In this document: in pieces, positions 46,483 through 58,400 of the stretch
Layout of the letters: each line of letters begins with the position of its first letter
Position numbering within the stretch: position 1 is the first letter of the stretch
NCBI RefSeq assembly: GCF_900700375.1
Contig: NC_041726.1
Span: 11,470,982-11,534,981 of the forward strand
DNA length: 64,000 nucleotides
Direction of reading: 5' to 3'
Source: Denticeps clupeoides
Lineage: Eukaryota > Chordata > Actinopteri > Clupeiformes > Denticipitidae
Translations under genes and position numbers: made by a program
The notes under the pieces: generated by a model
Seen by the model: only the letters and a program-made list of their open reading frames with translations
Databases searched by the model: none
What the model was told of the DNA's origin: nothing

Positions 46483-49400
46483 TTAATGCTGCCCCTGTGT
46501 TGTGTTATGATCTGTGAAGAGTCTCTCTCTCAGTCGGTAGTAACTGCCCTTCTTGTCCATCAGCTCTTCGTGAGTGCCACGCTCAGCCACCGTGCCCCCG
46601 TCAATCACGACGATCTGATCCGCCCTCTCAATGGTTTTCAGCCTGTGTGCGATCACCAGGAGGGTCTGATTGGGGCAGTTGGCCAGGGTTTGCTGGACCT
46701 GTGGCAGAAGTCGGCATGTTTTTTTTATCATTTACGTTTATGGCATTTATTCAGAGCGACTTAAAATCAGTAGTTACAGGGACAGTCTCGCCGGAGACAC
46801 TCAGGGACACAATGGTAGTAAATGGGGTTTGAACCTGTGACTTTTGGTTCATAGGCGAGTTTGTTACCCACCAGATGACTACCACCCATAATAGACATAA
46901 CACAAATCATGCCTATACGTGTGTTTTAACTGAATGTTTTTTGATGGAGGATGCAAATGGAGGTTTTCATAAATAGAATATAATGAAAATGCGGCAATAT
47001 TTAACTTTTTTTTCCCCCCAGATGCTCACTGACATGAATGCAATTGACTTTAACCAGGTTTGACTCATTGAAGCCAATGGAACAGGAACTTGTTACATTG
47101 AGTGTCCTTTTAAAGAAAGAGTTCGGCGTTTCCCTAAAGGTGTTTATGGCTTTAGAATCAATAGAGGTTTGTACTGTGATGTCTGGGCTTGACAACAAAG
47201 GAGACTAAATATGGAGGGGGGTTGTGCACTATCTACACGTGTGAATTTTAAAAAAGTAACACAGTCACTGTACCATGTTTTCGCTCTCCATATCCAGGGA
47301 ACTGGTGACTTCGTCCAGGATGAGGACCTGGGGCTCTCTGACCAAAGCCCTGGCGATAGCGATCCGTTGTTTCTGCCCACCAGCCAGCAGACTGCCCCGC
47401 TCCCCAACATCTGAAACAGGACAAAAACAAAAGGCTGTCGAAATACTGCAGGCTGTTTAGTAGCACTATACCTATGTTCTGGATGAGTACCTGTGTCATA
47501 ACCTTTCTCCAGCTGACATATGAATTCATGGGCGTTGGCTTTGCGCGCCGCCTCCTGTACCCGCTCCAGAGAACAGTTTTCCAGACCGTATGTGATGTTG
47601 TCCTTGACCGAGCCAGAGAATAATACTGGTTCCTGCCCCACCATTACGATCTGTAGATATATACATTTACCATAAATTCTTATTTTATGTACAAATAACC
47701 TCTTATTACATTTATTTAGTTTACTGTTGTCTTTACCTGGTTGTGAAGGTACTTATGCTGGTAGCTCTGAAGCGGCTGTCCGTCCAGTAGGATCTCTCCC
47801 TGCTGAGCTTGGTAGAATCTCTCCAGGAGGCTCACACAGGTGGTCTTACCTCCTCCTGAAGGCCCCACCAGAGCAGTCATCTTACCAGGCTTCAGCTCCA
47901 GGGAGAAGTACTAAATACAAATACATCAAGTGTCTTTGGACTTAAGCATCATAATTATCTTAATATTCAGTATTTAGCCCAATAATGTACCTTTAAGACC
48001 TGCTGCTCAGCCTGGGTTGGGTAGGAGAACGTGAGGTTGTGAAACTGGACATGTCCCTTAAGGGTGTCTGGCTTCAGGGTCCCTTCGGTTTTGACCTTTG
48101 GCTCCCGGTCCAGGTACTCAAAGACTTTGCCCGCAGCACCCACTGAGTTCAGCATGTCCCCAAATATGTAGATCAAAGTCTGAACAAATACTTTTTTGAT
48201 AAATATCTCAACAACTTTTTTGATAAATATCTCATCAATTAAAAATTCCTGCCAATAACATAATTGTAAAATATCTTAAATTTCTGTCTTATGAATGAAT
48301 CACTTCAGTAAATTATTGAAAATGCATGGAAGGTTCGATTTTTACCAGCTAGCCACACTCACCCTGATATTATCAGCCATGTCAGACTGGTAAAGGAGGA
48401 AGGAGACCAGATTCCCGGTACTCATCTGTCCCGACTGGATGATTAGCCTTCCGTAGTACAGCATTGCTACCTTCACGGCCACCTCTGTCAGCTGTGTACA
48501 GTGCACACACAACACAGTTCAAAACCGAAACACAAACATGATGGCGTCCACATACGGTTCCCACCAAGAGTACTGAAACAACCAGGCCAATTTATTTGTT
48601 TCTCATTTCTTTCCATGGTATTTAGAGGTAGACATGGAACAGAAATGTATTTATTGCACAGTAGAAAATAATGAATTGGCCTTACTGTTCTGTTACTTTT
48701 GGAGGAGTTCTAATATTTTGGTCACTTTATCTATATGTTTATCTTAATGTTTCTATTTTTGATGATAATTTGTCCACTATTTTTGTATTGTCATGCCTGT
48801 ACTAATGAAAGGTGAACAGGCAGGTATTATACCCTTCGGACGAGCAGGTACACAGCTCGGACCGTGTCCCTATGAGTCTTCAGTTTGTGGGTGTCCATCA
48901 GTCGGGCGTCGTAGCGACGAGACTCGCTCCGCTCTGCATTAAATCCGCGTACTGTGCGGATGCCTGACACAGCCTCCTCCGCAGTGTCATTAGTACGCGC
49001 CATGGAGTCCTGCACCTCCTTGGAGAGCCTCTAAAATGTAGAATGGTGAGGAATTCATATTTAATCTCTCTGCTTCACATGTGTATCTGTGGGGTCTGTA
49101 CCTGGTAGTAGGTATCGTAGATGTTCTGAGCCAGGCCGGTTAGTGGTGTCTCCATTAGCATCAGCACTGTGAGCTTCCAGGAGAGGCTGAGCATCAGAGA
49201 GAGCATGCCCAGGGTTCTAATGAACGTCCGCACAAGAACGTTGACATTCAGGGCCACAGCTCGAGCCATCAGATTGGTGTCTGTGGACAACCGGGAAGTG
49301 ATGTCCCCTGCACGACAAATACAGATGACTTCAGGTCTGCAAATCACATTTACATTCTTATGTTACAGTGGATTTTGGTACTAGTTTCTATGAAGGTCCT

Positions 49401-51679
49401 ATGAAGATGTAGGGAAGATTTGAAGTGAAGTGATTGTCATTGTGAAACACTGCAGCACAGCACGGTGTGACACAACAAAGTGTGTCCTCTGCTTTTAACC
49501 ATCACCCTTGGTGAGCAGTGGGCCGCCATGACAGGCGCCCAGGGAGCAGTGTGTGGGGACGGTACCTTGCTCAAGGGAACCTGCAACCTACCTACCTGGC
49601 AGGGGAGATACCATGATCAAGAAGGCGGTTCACCCAGGGCGAGGCTCAGCCATTGCACTTTGGCTGTGCTGACCCCTGCAAATTCCCCAAATGTGGGAAT
49701 CTCGACTGCAAATTTTCTGGTAGTTGGGGACTGCGTTCACTCTCCCCTGATTTTTTTTATGGGGCAGTGGTGGCCTAGCGGTTAAGGAAGCGGCTCTGTA
49801 ATCAGACGGTTGCCGGTTTGAATCCCGATCCGCCAAGGTGCCACTGAGGTGCCACTGCGCAAAGCACCGTCCCCACACACTGCTCCCCGGGCACCTGTCA
49901 TGGCTGCCCACTGCTCACTCAGGGTGATGGTTAAATGCAGAGGACAAATTTCACTGTGTGTGCTGCCATTTCATTTCTTATAATTTAAGCTTGCAGTGTA
50001 CTATAGTACAGAATATTCCTCTCAAACACCCATGACATGACATTCGTTGGCCTACCTGTTTTTGTTGTCTCAAAAAAGCCAATCTCCTGCCTCACCAACG
50101 CCCCAAACAGCTGGACTTTGACTCTTTTGGTGAACCGACCAATGGCACACATGAAGAGGCCGCCTCGGCTCCCTGCACTGAAAGAGCTGTAATAATTTGA
50201 TTCTAAAAATGTTGCAATGCATGTCCGTCTTTCTATGTACCTGTCCCCTCTCACTCTATATATGTACACACACACATAGACACAAACATATATATGTGTT
50301 GAAAGCTGAAACAATTGGTAAGTGTAAGGGGATATGGCATCAGTCAGCACTACTGGAAAATGCAGAGCAGACAGGCACACTGATGATTTAGTCAATGCTC
50401 TACTGGGAACCTTTTGGTTCTGCTGTCAGGGTGGTAGTATCCTAGTGGGTAACACACTAGCCTATGAACCAGAAGACCCAGGGTCAAATCCCACTTACTA
50501 CCATTGTGTCCCTGAGTAAGACACTTAACCCTGAGTGTCTCCAGGGGGGGACTGTCCCTGTAACTAATTATTGTAAGTCGGTCTGGATAAGGGTGTCTGG
50601 TAAATTATGTAAATGTAAATGTGAAATGCTTCCAATGCTTCCACCACCCTTAACACTTATGCAATATATACATACAAGTAAATGGTGATCTATTTGGTGA
50701 TCAAGGGAGGACAATGTGCCCTCCTACACATCAGAAATGGCTCTGGATCTCAATCCAGTGGAGCATTTGTGGGATGTGCAGGTCTGATCTGCTTCCACAA
50801 TAAACATTTAGACTTCTAGTGGAGCTCATGCCTGTCAAGGCTGTTGTAGTGGTAAAACAGGAACCTGCTCAATATTAAGCAAGGGTGGAAATGTCACATC
50901 ATCTCGGTCTCTCGAGTGCGTTCAACTCAAAATGCCCATGTGAAAAAAATTTATACATTTGTACTGACCTGCCCAATGAGAAAAGTCCCATGAAGACAAT
51001 AGCCATGAGGAAGTCATTCCACTGGTACTGAGACTGCAGGATGTCGATGACCTTCCCGGTGTAGAAGGGGATGAACATCTCACCTGCCCACACACACATA
51101 CAGCAAATAACAAGTCTTCATTGTAAAACTCAAGTGCATTTATGATGTTTAGGTTATAACACATTCGTTGGACTCACAGAGGACAGCTAAGGCGAGGAAG
51201 ATGAAAGCGCCCAGCATGAACAGGAAGTCGGGTCTGTAGAGTCGGATGACCCTCATGAAGAGGACCCGGGCCTTCTGCTTCTTCTCCGTCCCGTTACTTT
51301 CCCCGTTCCCGTCCGGCCACGTGACCTCCCAGAAGAAGCAGGCGACCCCGGCAGCAGCCAGACTCCCTGCCCACAGCCTGAAGCTCTCCAGCAGGCAGTC
51401 GCTGGCCAGCAGGACCCGTCCGGTCTCCACCACCGGACCCAGGGCGCAGTGGGTGGCGAGCAGGCGCCGCAGCGCCGGCCTGAAGCTGCCGGGCGCGACC
51501 AGCGACGCCCCGCACGCCGCCGCACACCGGAGACACGACGACAGCCACCGTCTCAGCAGCGTGGAGGCCACGTGGCCGTCGTCCCGCAGGGACCAGCCGA
51601 GGTCCAGCAGATACACCAGCGCCAGGTCCACGCACACGGCCGCCACGGTCACGGCGAGCGCGCGCGTTCTCTTCAACAT
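46483..51679 (-). CDS. tap2: Antigen peptide transporter 2 (TAP2, ABCB3)
   Basis: Half of the TAP1-TAP2 ABC transporter, which moves proteasome-made peptides into the ER for MHC class I. Eleven exons: 51178-51679, 50969-51083, 50056-50177, 49102-49307, 48833-49030, 48363-48491, 47991-48179, 47737-47910, 47491-47650, 47274-47410, 46483-46698. They give 715 residues. Exon 1 holds an extra N-terminal membrane domain. TAP2-like core words include [20 protein letters not shown] and [20 protein letters not shown]. The nucleotide-binding domain has Walker [10 protein letters not shown] (about 503-511), signature LAGGQ (607-611), Walker B VLILDE (627-632), D-loop SSLD and switch His in IAHRL (662). 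Walker B continues DEVTS where most relatives have DEATS. MLKRTR was chosen as start because earlier in-frame residues look non-coding. TAP1 or ABCB9 is less likely. Confidence 0.9.
46733..46888 (-). mobile_element. SINE (family B) in tap2 intron 10
   Basis: Read on the - strand it has GGTGGTAGTCATCTGGTGGG, the B box AGGTTCAAACCCCATTTACT, the body, and the tail AAGTCGCTCTGAATAAATGC. Confidence 0.75.
49421..49575 (-). mobile_element. Truncated SINE (family A) in tap2 intron 3
   Basis: The tail and body (GAAGTGATTGTCATTGTGAA to GGGGACGGTACCTTGCTCAA) are present. The tRNA-like head is missing and is replaced by the U1-like sequence that follows. Confidence 0.7.
49588..49749 (+). ncRNA. U1 snRNA-like sequence (probable pseudogene)
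   Basis: About 162 bases align along the whole length of vertebrate U1 (about 164). The 5' end is CTACCTACCTGGCAGGGGAG (U1: ATACTTACCTGGCAGGGGAG). Then come GATACCATGATCAAGAAGGC, CCCAGGGCGAGGCTCAGCCA, TGCTGACCCCTGC, CCCCAAATGTGGGAATCTCG and the 3' end GGACTGCGTTC plus TCTCCCCTG. The 5' splice-site pairing segment has one change (ACTTACCTG to ACCTACCTG) and the Sm site differs (AATTTTCTGG). It is followed by T-rich sequence. It is likely a retrocopied or decayed U1 copy. Confidence 0.85.
49761..49972 (+). mobile_element. tRNA-derived SINE (family A), near full length
   Basis: The head GGGGCAGTGGTGGCCTAGCG and B box CCGGTTTGAATCCCGATCCG are followed by the duplicated GGTGCCACTGAGGTGCCACT, the body and the tail up to GTGTGCTGCC. 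It lies in the opposite direction to the truncated copy at 49421, with the U1-like sequence between them. Confidence 0.8.
50429..50621 (+). mobile_element. SINE (family B), near full length, in tap2 intron 2
   Basis: It reads GGTGGTAGTATCCTAGTGGG, ATGAACCAGAAGACCCAGGG, TGTCCCTGAGTAAGACACTT, CCAGGGGGGGACTGTCCCTG and TAAATTATGTAAATGTAAAT in order. Confidence 0.8.
50690..50890 (+). mobile_element. Tc1-like transposon relic in tap2 intron 2
   Basis: Words CTGGATCTCAATCCAGTGGA and GCATTTGTGGGATGTG translate to DLNP.EHLWD-like text, the C-terminal part of Tc1 transposases (PDLNPIEHLWD). The rest is decayed. Confidence 0.45.
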
Positions 51680-51788
51680 GACCACAGCAAAACTATAATA
51701 ACCCACCACGTTATCACGGTGCACGGACACAATCAGCTGGAAGGAAACTAGAGGTTCCACTTGCTTTCGTTATCCAGAATTCGTTCAC

Positions 51789-51798
51789 GGAATTCCCC
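51789..51798. promoter_or_regulatory. NF-kB consensus site upstream of tap2
   Basis: GGGGAATTCC on the - strand fits GGGRNNYYCC exactly. It lies 110 bases upstream of the tap2 start codon. NF-kB control of TAP genes is established in mammals; use here is inferred. Confidence 0.55.
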
Positions 51799-51799
51799 T

Positions 51800-52362
51800 A
51801 AAAAAAAAACACGCGTGTATTTCTGGATCAACATCACTGGCAACTTTCAGGAGACTTGGGCTGCTTTCTGGCCAGGCCCATAAATAATCCAAATGATGGA
51901 GGTGCGCTCCCCTGAAGGACAGGAGCTCATCTAAAATTCTCCGTTTTTTATTTACTAGTTATATAATATTTATAAAGCAAATAAAAGTATCAGCATATCA
52001 ATGTTGTGCGTTTATTCACACATTACATTACATTTTTCGAATATCCGAACACGTATATAAGCGTATATGCACACCGGCAAACATTTTGTGTACTTTGTGT
52101 ATTTTGAACATTATTTAAAAAATAATTTAAAAACTAGTGAAATGAATTATTTAATTTTTTTTGTCCTGCTGAACATGTAGGATGTACTCCCTCACACCGA
52201 ACCTGCCCAGGTTATTTTCACCTAGAAACTGATGATGCAGCTAGGAAGAAAAAAAATTTCTTCCACATTAGCCATTAATTCTCTAATGTTCAGTTTAACA
52301 TACATTTTGTTTCAAAAATCAAGAAAAATCTCAGACAATTTTCACAGGGCGTTTCACATTAG
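51800..52362. other. Region between tap2 promoter and psmb9 3' end
   Basis: AT-rich sequence with no gene or repeat seen. The psmb9 polyadenylation signal (AATAAA on the - strand) is at 52363-52368. Confidence 0.5.
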
Positions 52363-52513
52363 TTTATTTTAACAAAATAAAACTTACAAAGACTATATCA
52401 CACTATTAGTGCTAAAGTGATTTGATTTGCCACATGACTTTCCATGCGTTTTTCTAGGCCTTTTGGGGAGTTACTATGTCGTGTCAATGGTCCTTTGCTG
52501 AAATGTTCTACTT

Positions 52514-54771
52514 TCACTCATCAAAGAATGTGGGAAGTTCGTTGCCAAGTACACATTTCTCTTCTGCGCCTGTCTGGTCGATGGTGACAACGTAGGCCAC
52601 ACCGCCGCTGGAGCCATCCCGACCCATGGCCAGTGCGAGAGCTAGAGGCAGGAGCAGAGAAATTACAACAATTACTGTGTTCTTTTTTGCAAAGAACATC
52701 ACTTATGTGTTTTTACAGAATTACTCTCAAAGTTTAATTATAACCGATGGGTCTTTTACCAAACACGAGGTGCAGCCAGTGGCCGAGCCAGGACATTTAC
52801 ATTTACAGCATTTATCAGACGCCCTTATCCAGAGCGACTTACAATCAGTATTTACAGGGACAGTCTCTCTGGAGCAACTCAGGGTTAAGTGTCTTGCTAA
52901 GTGGGATTTGAACCCGGGTCTTCTGGTTCATAGGCGAGTGTGTTACCCACTAGGCTACTACCACCCTTTCAGTGGGGTGGGATCATTTTGTGGTGGTATA
53001 CATGTCTCACAAAAAATACAGGCCTATTTGAACGCAAAAACCACACACCTCTACAATATTTGGAATACAGGCAGTGGTGGAATATATCAAATAAATGCCG
53101 TTGTTTGAGCAGAACAGTTTGGCCACGCCCAGTCGGATCTCATATAAAAGTAATAGCACACCTCACAATAGACTACTAACTTTTTGATATTTAGCTTGTC
53201 AGTGTGTGCGCTCTGATACGACCCGAATTAAGTGGCAAAATGTACTATAATAATACGTCAAACTGCGAGGAAAGTGTTCAGAAATGCCATTGTGACGTAG
53301 TGTAGCAACGGCTGTGACGTGGTGTTTGCAGTGGCCAGGATTCAGCGTGAGGTGGCCATGGCCGACCCCCAGCCACCCCACCCCTCCACCACTGGCTGCA
53401 GCCTGGGCCCAAAACACTGGAGTCTTTGAACTCCACAATTTTTGGCAGCCATTTTCAGCAGTGAAGCACGAGTTTGTGATTAGGTCTCGCTTTATCTCGA
53501 GACACATCTGGTTGGTTATTGTGAAATGACATTCATGTTTGTTGAACATGAAATGACAGTGCTTTGAGATTAACTTATGAGTCATGGCAGGGGTCATTGC
53601 GATTTTCTAATTGCATTCAGGCCAATCGCGATTATGGTTAAAATTCAATAAACTGTTCACCCTAGCTCTGCGGTAGTCTATTCCTATGATGGAGCACAAC
53701 TTGTCTTAAAACCACAGAGAGTATTTGAAACAAACTCACCATTAACAACAAATTCCTGACTCTCTTTCCGACTCATGCCCTTCCGATACTCAGCATCAAC
53801 AAAGCCGTAGATGTAGGAGCTGCCAGAGCCACCAATTGCAAAGGGTTGTCTGCATAGAAGGCCTTCCAGGGTCACATATACCTACATTCAGGGTATAAAT
53901 ACAGCACGTGAAACGGCGGTTTTTAAACAGAAGAAGATGTTTCATAAACCTCTTCTTACCTGTCCACCACCTCTCCTGTCCCAACCTGCAACAATGAGAT
54001 GTGCTGACAGCTCCTCTTTGTATTTATAGGAAATGCTCTTCACCAAAGTGGCTGCAGAGCGAACCAAGGGGTCTTCTCCCACCTCCATACTGACCATGTA
54101 CAGGACAAAATTAACACATTTTGGAGGGGAACTACTAATTACTAATACTTGTACTAAACAGGTACTACACGGGTAGTAGACAGGTGGTAGTAGACCGGCT
54201 TTCTCGTTTGTTCGAGGAAGCCTACCTGTGCACATCAAGCTGGTAGTTGACGGCCTCAGCCATGGTCTGTGCATCAGCGGCCGATCCCGACAGGGCACAG
54301 TAGATCTTGTCGTGCAGCACCGAGAGCTTATTCATCACCCGGTTCACCACTGCTGCTCTGCAACACCAGCACAACCTTTACATTCACGTTCATAAGCACA
54401 CCATGCACACCATGCACGAAACACAGATGCAACCAGGGACATTTCCTCCTAATTACACATAAAACACACAATCACGTAATTCTGATGGTTAATACGGAAG
54501 CAGGACGAGTGTGTGGTGGGAAATGTTGGACGTGGAATGGAGTGGGAATCTCACCCTGCGGACACGCGAGAGTCCGAGCCAATCACGACGCCTCCTTCAA
54601 ACTCAACCGCTATAATAGTGGTCTGTGAACACAATGCATTTACTTTTTTTAAATCAACATTAGTAACAGTAATGCTTAGGGGTAAAAAAGATCCCAAAAC
54701 CTTTGCCGCGAACTTACCCCCGTTTTGACTTCTTCGGAGAGCCACCCGGGCTGCAGCGATTCCTCCAGCAT
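52514..54771 (-). CDS. psmb9: Immunoproteasome subunit beta type-9 (LMP2, beta1i)
   Basis: An inducible catalytic beta1 subunit of the immunoproteasome. Six exons: 54718-54771, 54555-54622, 54226-54357, 53960-54089, 53740-53881, 52514-52641. They give 217 residues (human 219). The 18-residue propeptide [18 protein letters not shown] ends in Gly before the catalytic Thr1 ([20 protein letters not shown]). Thr1, Asp17, Lys33, Ser129 (GSGSS), Asp166 and Ser169 (GRDGSSGG) are all seen. S1-pocket residues Val20, Met31 and Leu45 fit hydrophobic cleavage like LMP2, not the acidic preference of PSMB6 (Arg45). The C-terminus [11 protein letters not shown] matches LMP2. It lies 835 bases upstream of tap2 on the same strand and 636 bases from the psmb12 stop. 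IRF-like motifs lie upstream. Confidence 0.95.
52793..52965 (-). mobile_element. SINE (family B), near full length, in psmb9 intron 5
   Basis: On the - strand it has GGTGGTAGTAGCCTAGTGGG, the B box GGGTTCAAATCCCACTTAGC, and the tail TAAGTCGCTCTGGATAAGGG with AAATGCTGTAAATGTAAATG. Confidence 0.8.
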
Positions 54772-54903
54772 TTTCGGCAGTCGGAGAATGTGACTTTATT
54801 GTTGAATGTATATAATTTTTTGTGGGTTAGACTACCGAGGCTCGACCGATATGTATGCGAAAAAAATTTTTTTTAATATCCTACAGCCTCCCTGCGCCGC
54901 GTT

Positions 54904-54935
54904 CCGCCATTTTCCGGGTTCAGATGAAACGAAAG
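54904..54935 (-). promoter_or_regulatory. psmb9 promoter elements (YY1/ETS-like and IRF-like)
   Basis: CCGCCATTTTCCGGG (54904-54918) combines a YY1 core and an ETS site. GAAACGAAAG (54926-54935) contains AANNGAAA, the IRF core. They are about 135-165 bases upstream of the psmb9 start. A second IRF-like GAAAATGAAG lies on the - strand near 55027-55036. IRF1 control of psmb9 is known in mammals; here it is inferred. Confidence 0.45.
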
Positions 54936-55406
54936 CAACGAGTGAGAAACAAGACACTGAACTCACGGCGACTCGTTTTTACACGGTCTGAAACGACTTT
55001 TAAACTTCTGACGCGTGAAATATCCCTTCATTTTCATTCTCATTTAAATAACATGACCAATTTAAATTTTTTTATTGTAGCATGTTAATTGGCACAGTCA
55101 GGTGACCTTAAGTGACCCCCCTCCACCCATCAACCAACATTTTCTATTAACAGATCACTTCTTCACTCTTGTAAGCTCTTGACAATTTTATTCTCAGCAT
55201 TTGAAGAAAATATTCCACAGATCCACTGAACTGAGGGTCTCCGGTGTGAGAATTGCACATTTAATTTCAAATTAATCATAAAACAGTTCATCCGTGGCTT
55301 TACTTTTTACCACTGTTCCCTGTTAAACTACTTGTCACATACAGAACTGTGAGCAACCGATGGTACGGCTGCAGTGTGACCCACGACCCCACGCTGATGC
55401 ATTTTT

Positions 55407-58400
55407 CTACTCGTCGTGGAACTTGGGCAGCTTGTTCCCGGGGACGATGACATGTTCAGCCTTGTCCTCTGTTATCACCACCAGGTGTATGACGCCTCCG
55501 CTCACATTATCTCTGCCCATAGCCAGGGCAAGAGCTACGGGGAGAAAAAGGCGAGCTGTCATTGTTCTGCACACAGACATAATCATGAACAGCATGAACA
55601 GCATGAACAGCAAAGTCAATTGTCATTGTTACCGTTTGTGGCGAACTGCATGCACTCCTCTCTGCTCATGTCGGGTTTGTATTTGGCATCAACGTAGCCA
55701 TAAATGAAGGTGCTACCTGAACCAGCAATAGTGAAGGGCTGACTTACTAGCATCCCACCCAGGGACACTGTGTATACCTAGACCGACACACGGGAAAACA
55801 AAGACACACAATCAGTCAAACCAATACTATTTATGTAGGACATTTTATTTGCATAGTTTCTGCTTTGATGTACAGTACAGGTCAAACGTTTGGAAACACT
55901 TTCTCATTTTTTTCTTTATTTTCATGACATTTACATGATTCTCACTCAAGGCATCAAAACTATGAATGAACACATGTGGAGTTATGTACTTAACAAAAAG
56001 TGGAGACCTGGTCTCCACAGTCACCGGACCTGAACCCAATCCAGATGGTTTGGGGTGAGCTGGACCGCAGAGTGAAGGCAAAGGGGCCAACAAGTGCTAA
56101 ACACCTCTGGGAACTCCTTCAAGACTGTTGGAAAAGCATTTCAGGTGACGACCTCTTGAAGCTCATCGAGAGAATGCCAAGAGTTTGCAAAGCAGTAATC
56201 AGAGCAAAGAAACTAGAATATAAAACATGTTTAAAGTTATTTCACCTTTTTTTGTTAAGTACATAACTCCACATGTGTTCATTCATGGTTTTAATGCCTT
56301 CAGTGAGAATCTACCAACGTAAATGGTCATGAAAATAAAGAAAACACATTGAATGAGAAGGTGTGTAGTAGCCTAAGGTGGTAGTAGCCTAGTGAGTAAC
56401 ACACTCGCCTATGAACCAGAAGACCCGGGTTCGAATCCCACTTACTACCATTGTGTCCCTGAGCAAGACACTTAACCCTAAGTTGCTCCAGGGGGGGATT
56501 GTCCCTGTAACTACTGGTTGTAAGTCACTCTGGATAAGGGCGTCTGATAAATGCTGTAAATGTGTGTCCAAACTTTTGGCTTGTACTGTATGTAACCCCC
56601 TACTGCTTGCACCTTTCCCCCTTTTAGTAGGCAAGGGTATAAAATTATTTCTCCAATTGATAAACTTGCTACTGAGTAATTGTGCTGATTTTTAAATACA
56701 CATGACACCCTCACCTGTGGTCCCTTTTTCTTGTCCCAGCCCGCAGTTATGAAGCCTGCCTGCAACTCATCCTTATTTCTGTAGCACAGCTCCTTCAACA
56801 CAGACGCGGCTGCCTTTACGAGAGGCGGCGATTCCATCTGGATGCTAAGTCAAGAAGACAAGCAATGGAATCTTTTTAAGTGACACACAGCATTTTACTG
56901 GAACTGATACAGTTTCTCTCTACATGTATGCAGATGTCCCGTCATTAACAAACATTTCCTACTACCAGATTCATTTTGCCATTTGATGTCTCTGTAATGG
57001 GCAAAACAATTATTTCTTACCCACAGTATTAATCTGACCCACAGTATTAAAGGGAGTCAAGAGAAGGCAATACAAACTGATAATGTTTTTTACAGTATAC
57101 GCTTCTGCAATTGAAGAGCATCAACCCCTTAACGCCTCAGGAATCAGCACCACGGACAGATGCTCTGTATTATTGTATACATCAGCCATAACTGTATGAC
57201 CACCTGCTAAACTTTTGTGGGGTGGGGGCATCAAAACAGCCCAGACCTGTTGAAACTTGGACCTGTAAGACCTTTAAGTCCTGTAAGTTTGTTACCTCCA
57301 GGCGTTGAACTAAGATCTGGAGAAACTGGAGGTGAAGTCAGCACTTGACCATTCTTGAATCTTTTTCCATGTGTGGAATGGAATATTTCCCTGCTGACAG
57401 ATGGCATAGTAATCAAATTCTGATGTTCACTTTTTTCACTTCACCTGTTGGTGATCATAATATAATGGCTGATCTATAGAATATTAGTACACTTTTAACC
57501 CGAAAGTTCCTTCTCTGCAAATAGTTTGAGTAAATATCACTATACAAAATTAGTTTTGTTGCATTACTTAAACAGTACGAGTATATGAAGAGTGTTTGAG
57601 ACAGTCATTGGGTGTACTCATATTTTATAAGTTTAAGTTTAAGTTTTACTAACTTAAACGATCAAGTTTTTTCCTCAGGCCACAGTGTTGTCCTGTTGTG
57701 ATTGGCTGAAAACTCCAGGCAAGTCTTTGCTTGTCCGTTGGAGGATACAGAGAAAGTTGTGCCGTTTTCTTATCATTACAAAGCAATTTTTCTCAAGTTT
57801 GGACCCTTTTAAAGGAATTTTGCTTTTCAAATACTACAAATTAGAAACTGGTGAACATTTGTAGTTTGAAACATGCATTTGAATGTGTAAATTATGAGAT
57901 TGTCTTACATTTACATTTACGGCATTTGGCAGACGCCCTTATCTAGAGCCACTTACAACGTGCTTTCAAGTTACATCGATGAAGATCAATTCCGGTTCAC
58001 TAGGACCCCAACTATGAATACAATCTTTGTATCACTCTGTTGTAGATTCTGTACACAAGTTCGACAATAAGAAAGTTACAAGTTAATCTAAATATTCTTT
58101 AAAGAGGAAGGTCTTGAGCTGTCGTTTGAAGGGGCTGAGCTGTTCTGACCTCGAGGGGAAGTTCATTCCACCACCGAGGGGCCAAGACAGAGAAGAGTCT
58201 AGATTAATGTCTTCCTTTTCCCTTCAGAGATGGAGGGACCAGGCGAGCAGTACTGGAGGCTCGGAGTATACGAGGTGCAGTGCGAGGTGTAATAAGGGCT
58301 GTGAGGTAGGATGGTGCTACTCCATGTTTGGCTTTGTAGGCCAGCGTCAGTATTTTGAACATGACGCGTGCAGCTACTGGGAGCCAGTGGAGGGAGCGTA

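Noticed and set aside
46482-51679. tap1 or abcb9 instead of tap2
   Set aside because: The text around [31 protein letters not shown] and the consensus switch His in IAHRL match TAP2; TAP1 has a degenerate second half and different words.
51246-51698. 150-codon + strand frame
   Set aside because: Antisense of tap2 exon 1.
57183-57476. psmb12 alternative exon in intron 3
   Set aside because: The block is bounded by inverted Tc1-type ends and has no proteasome-like frame.
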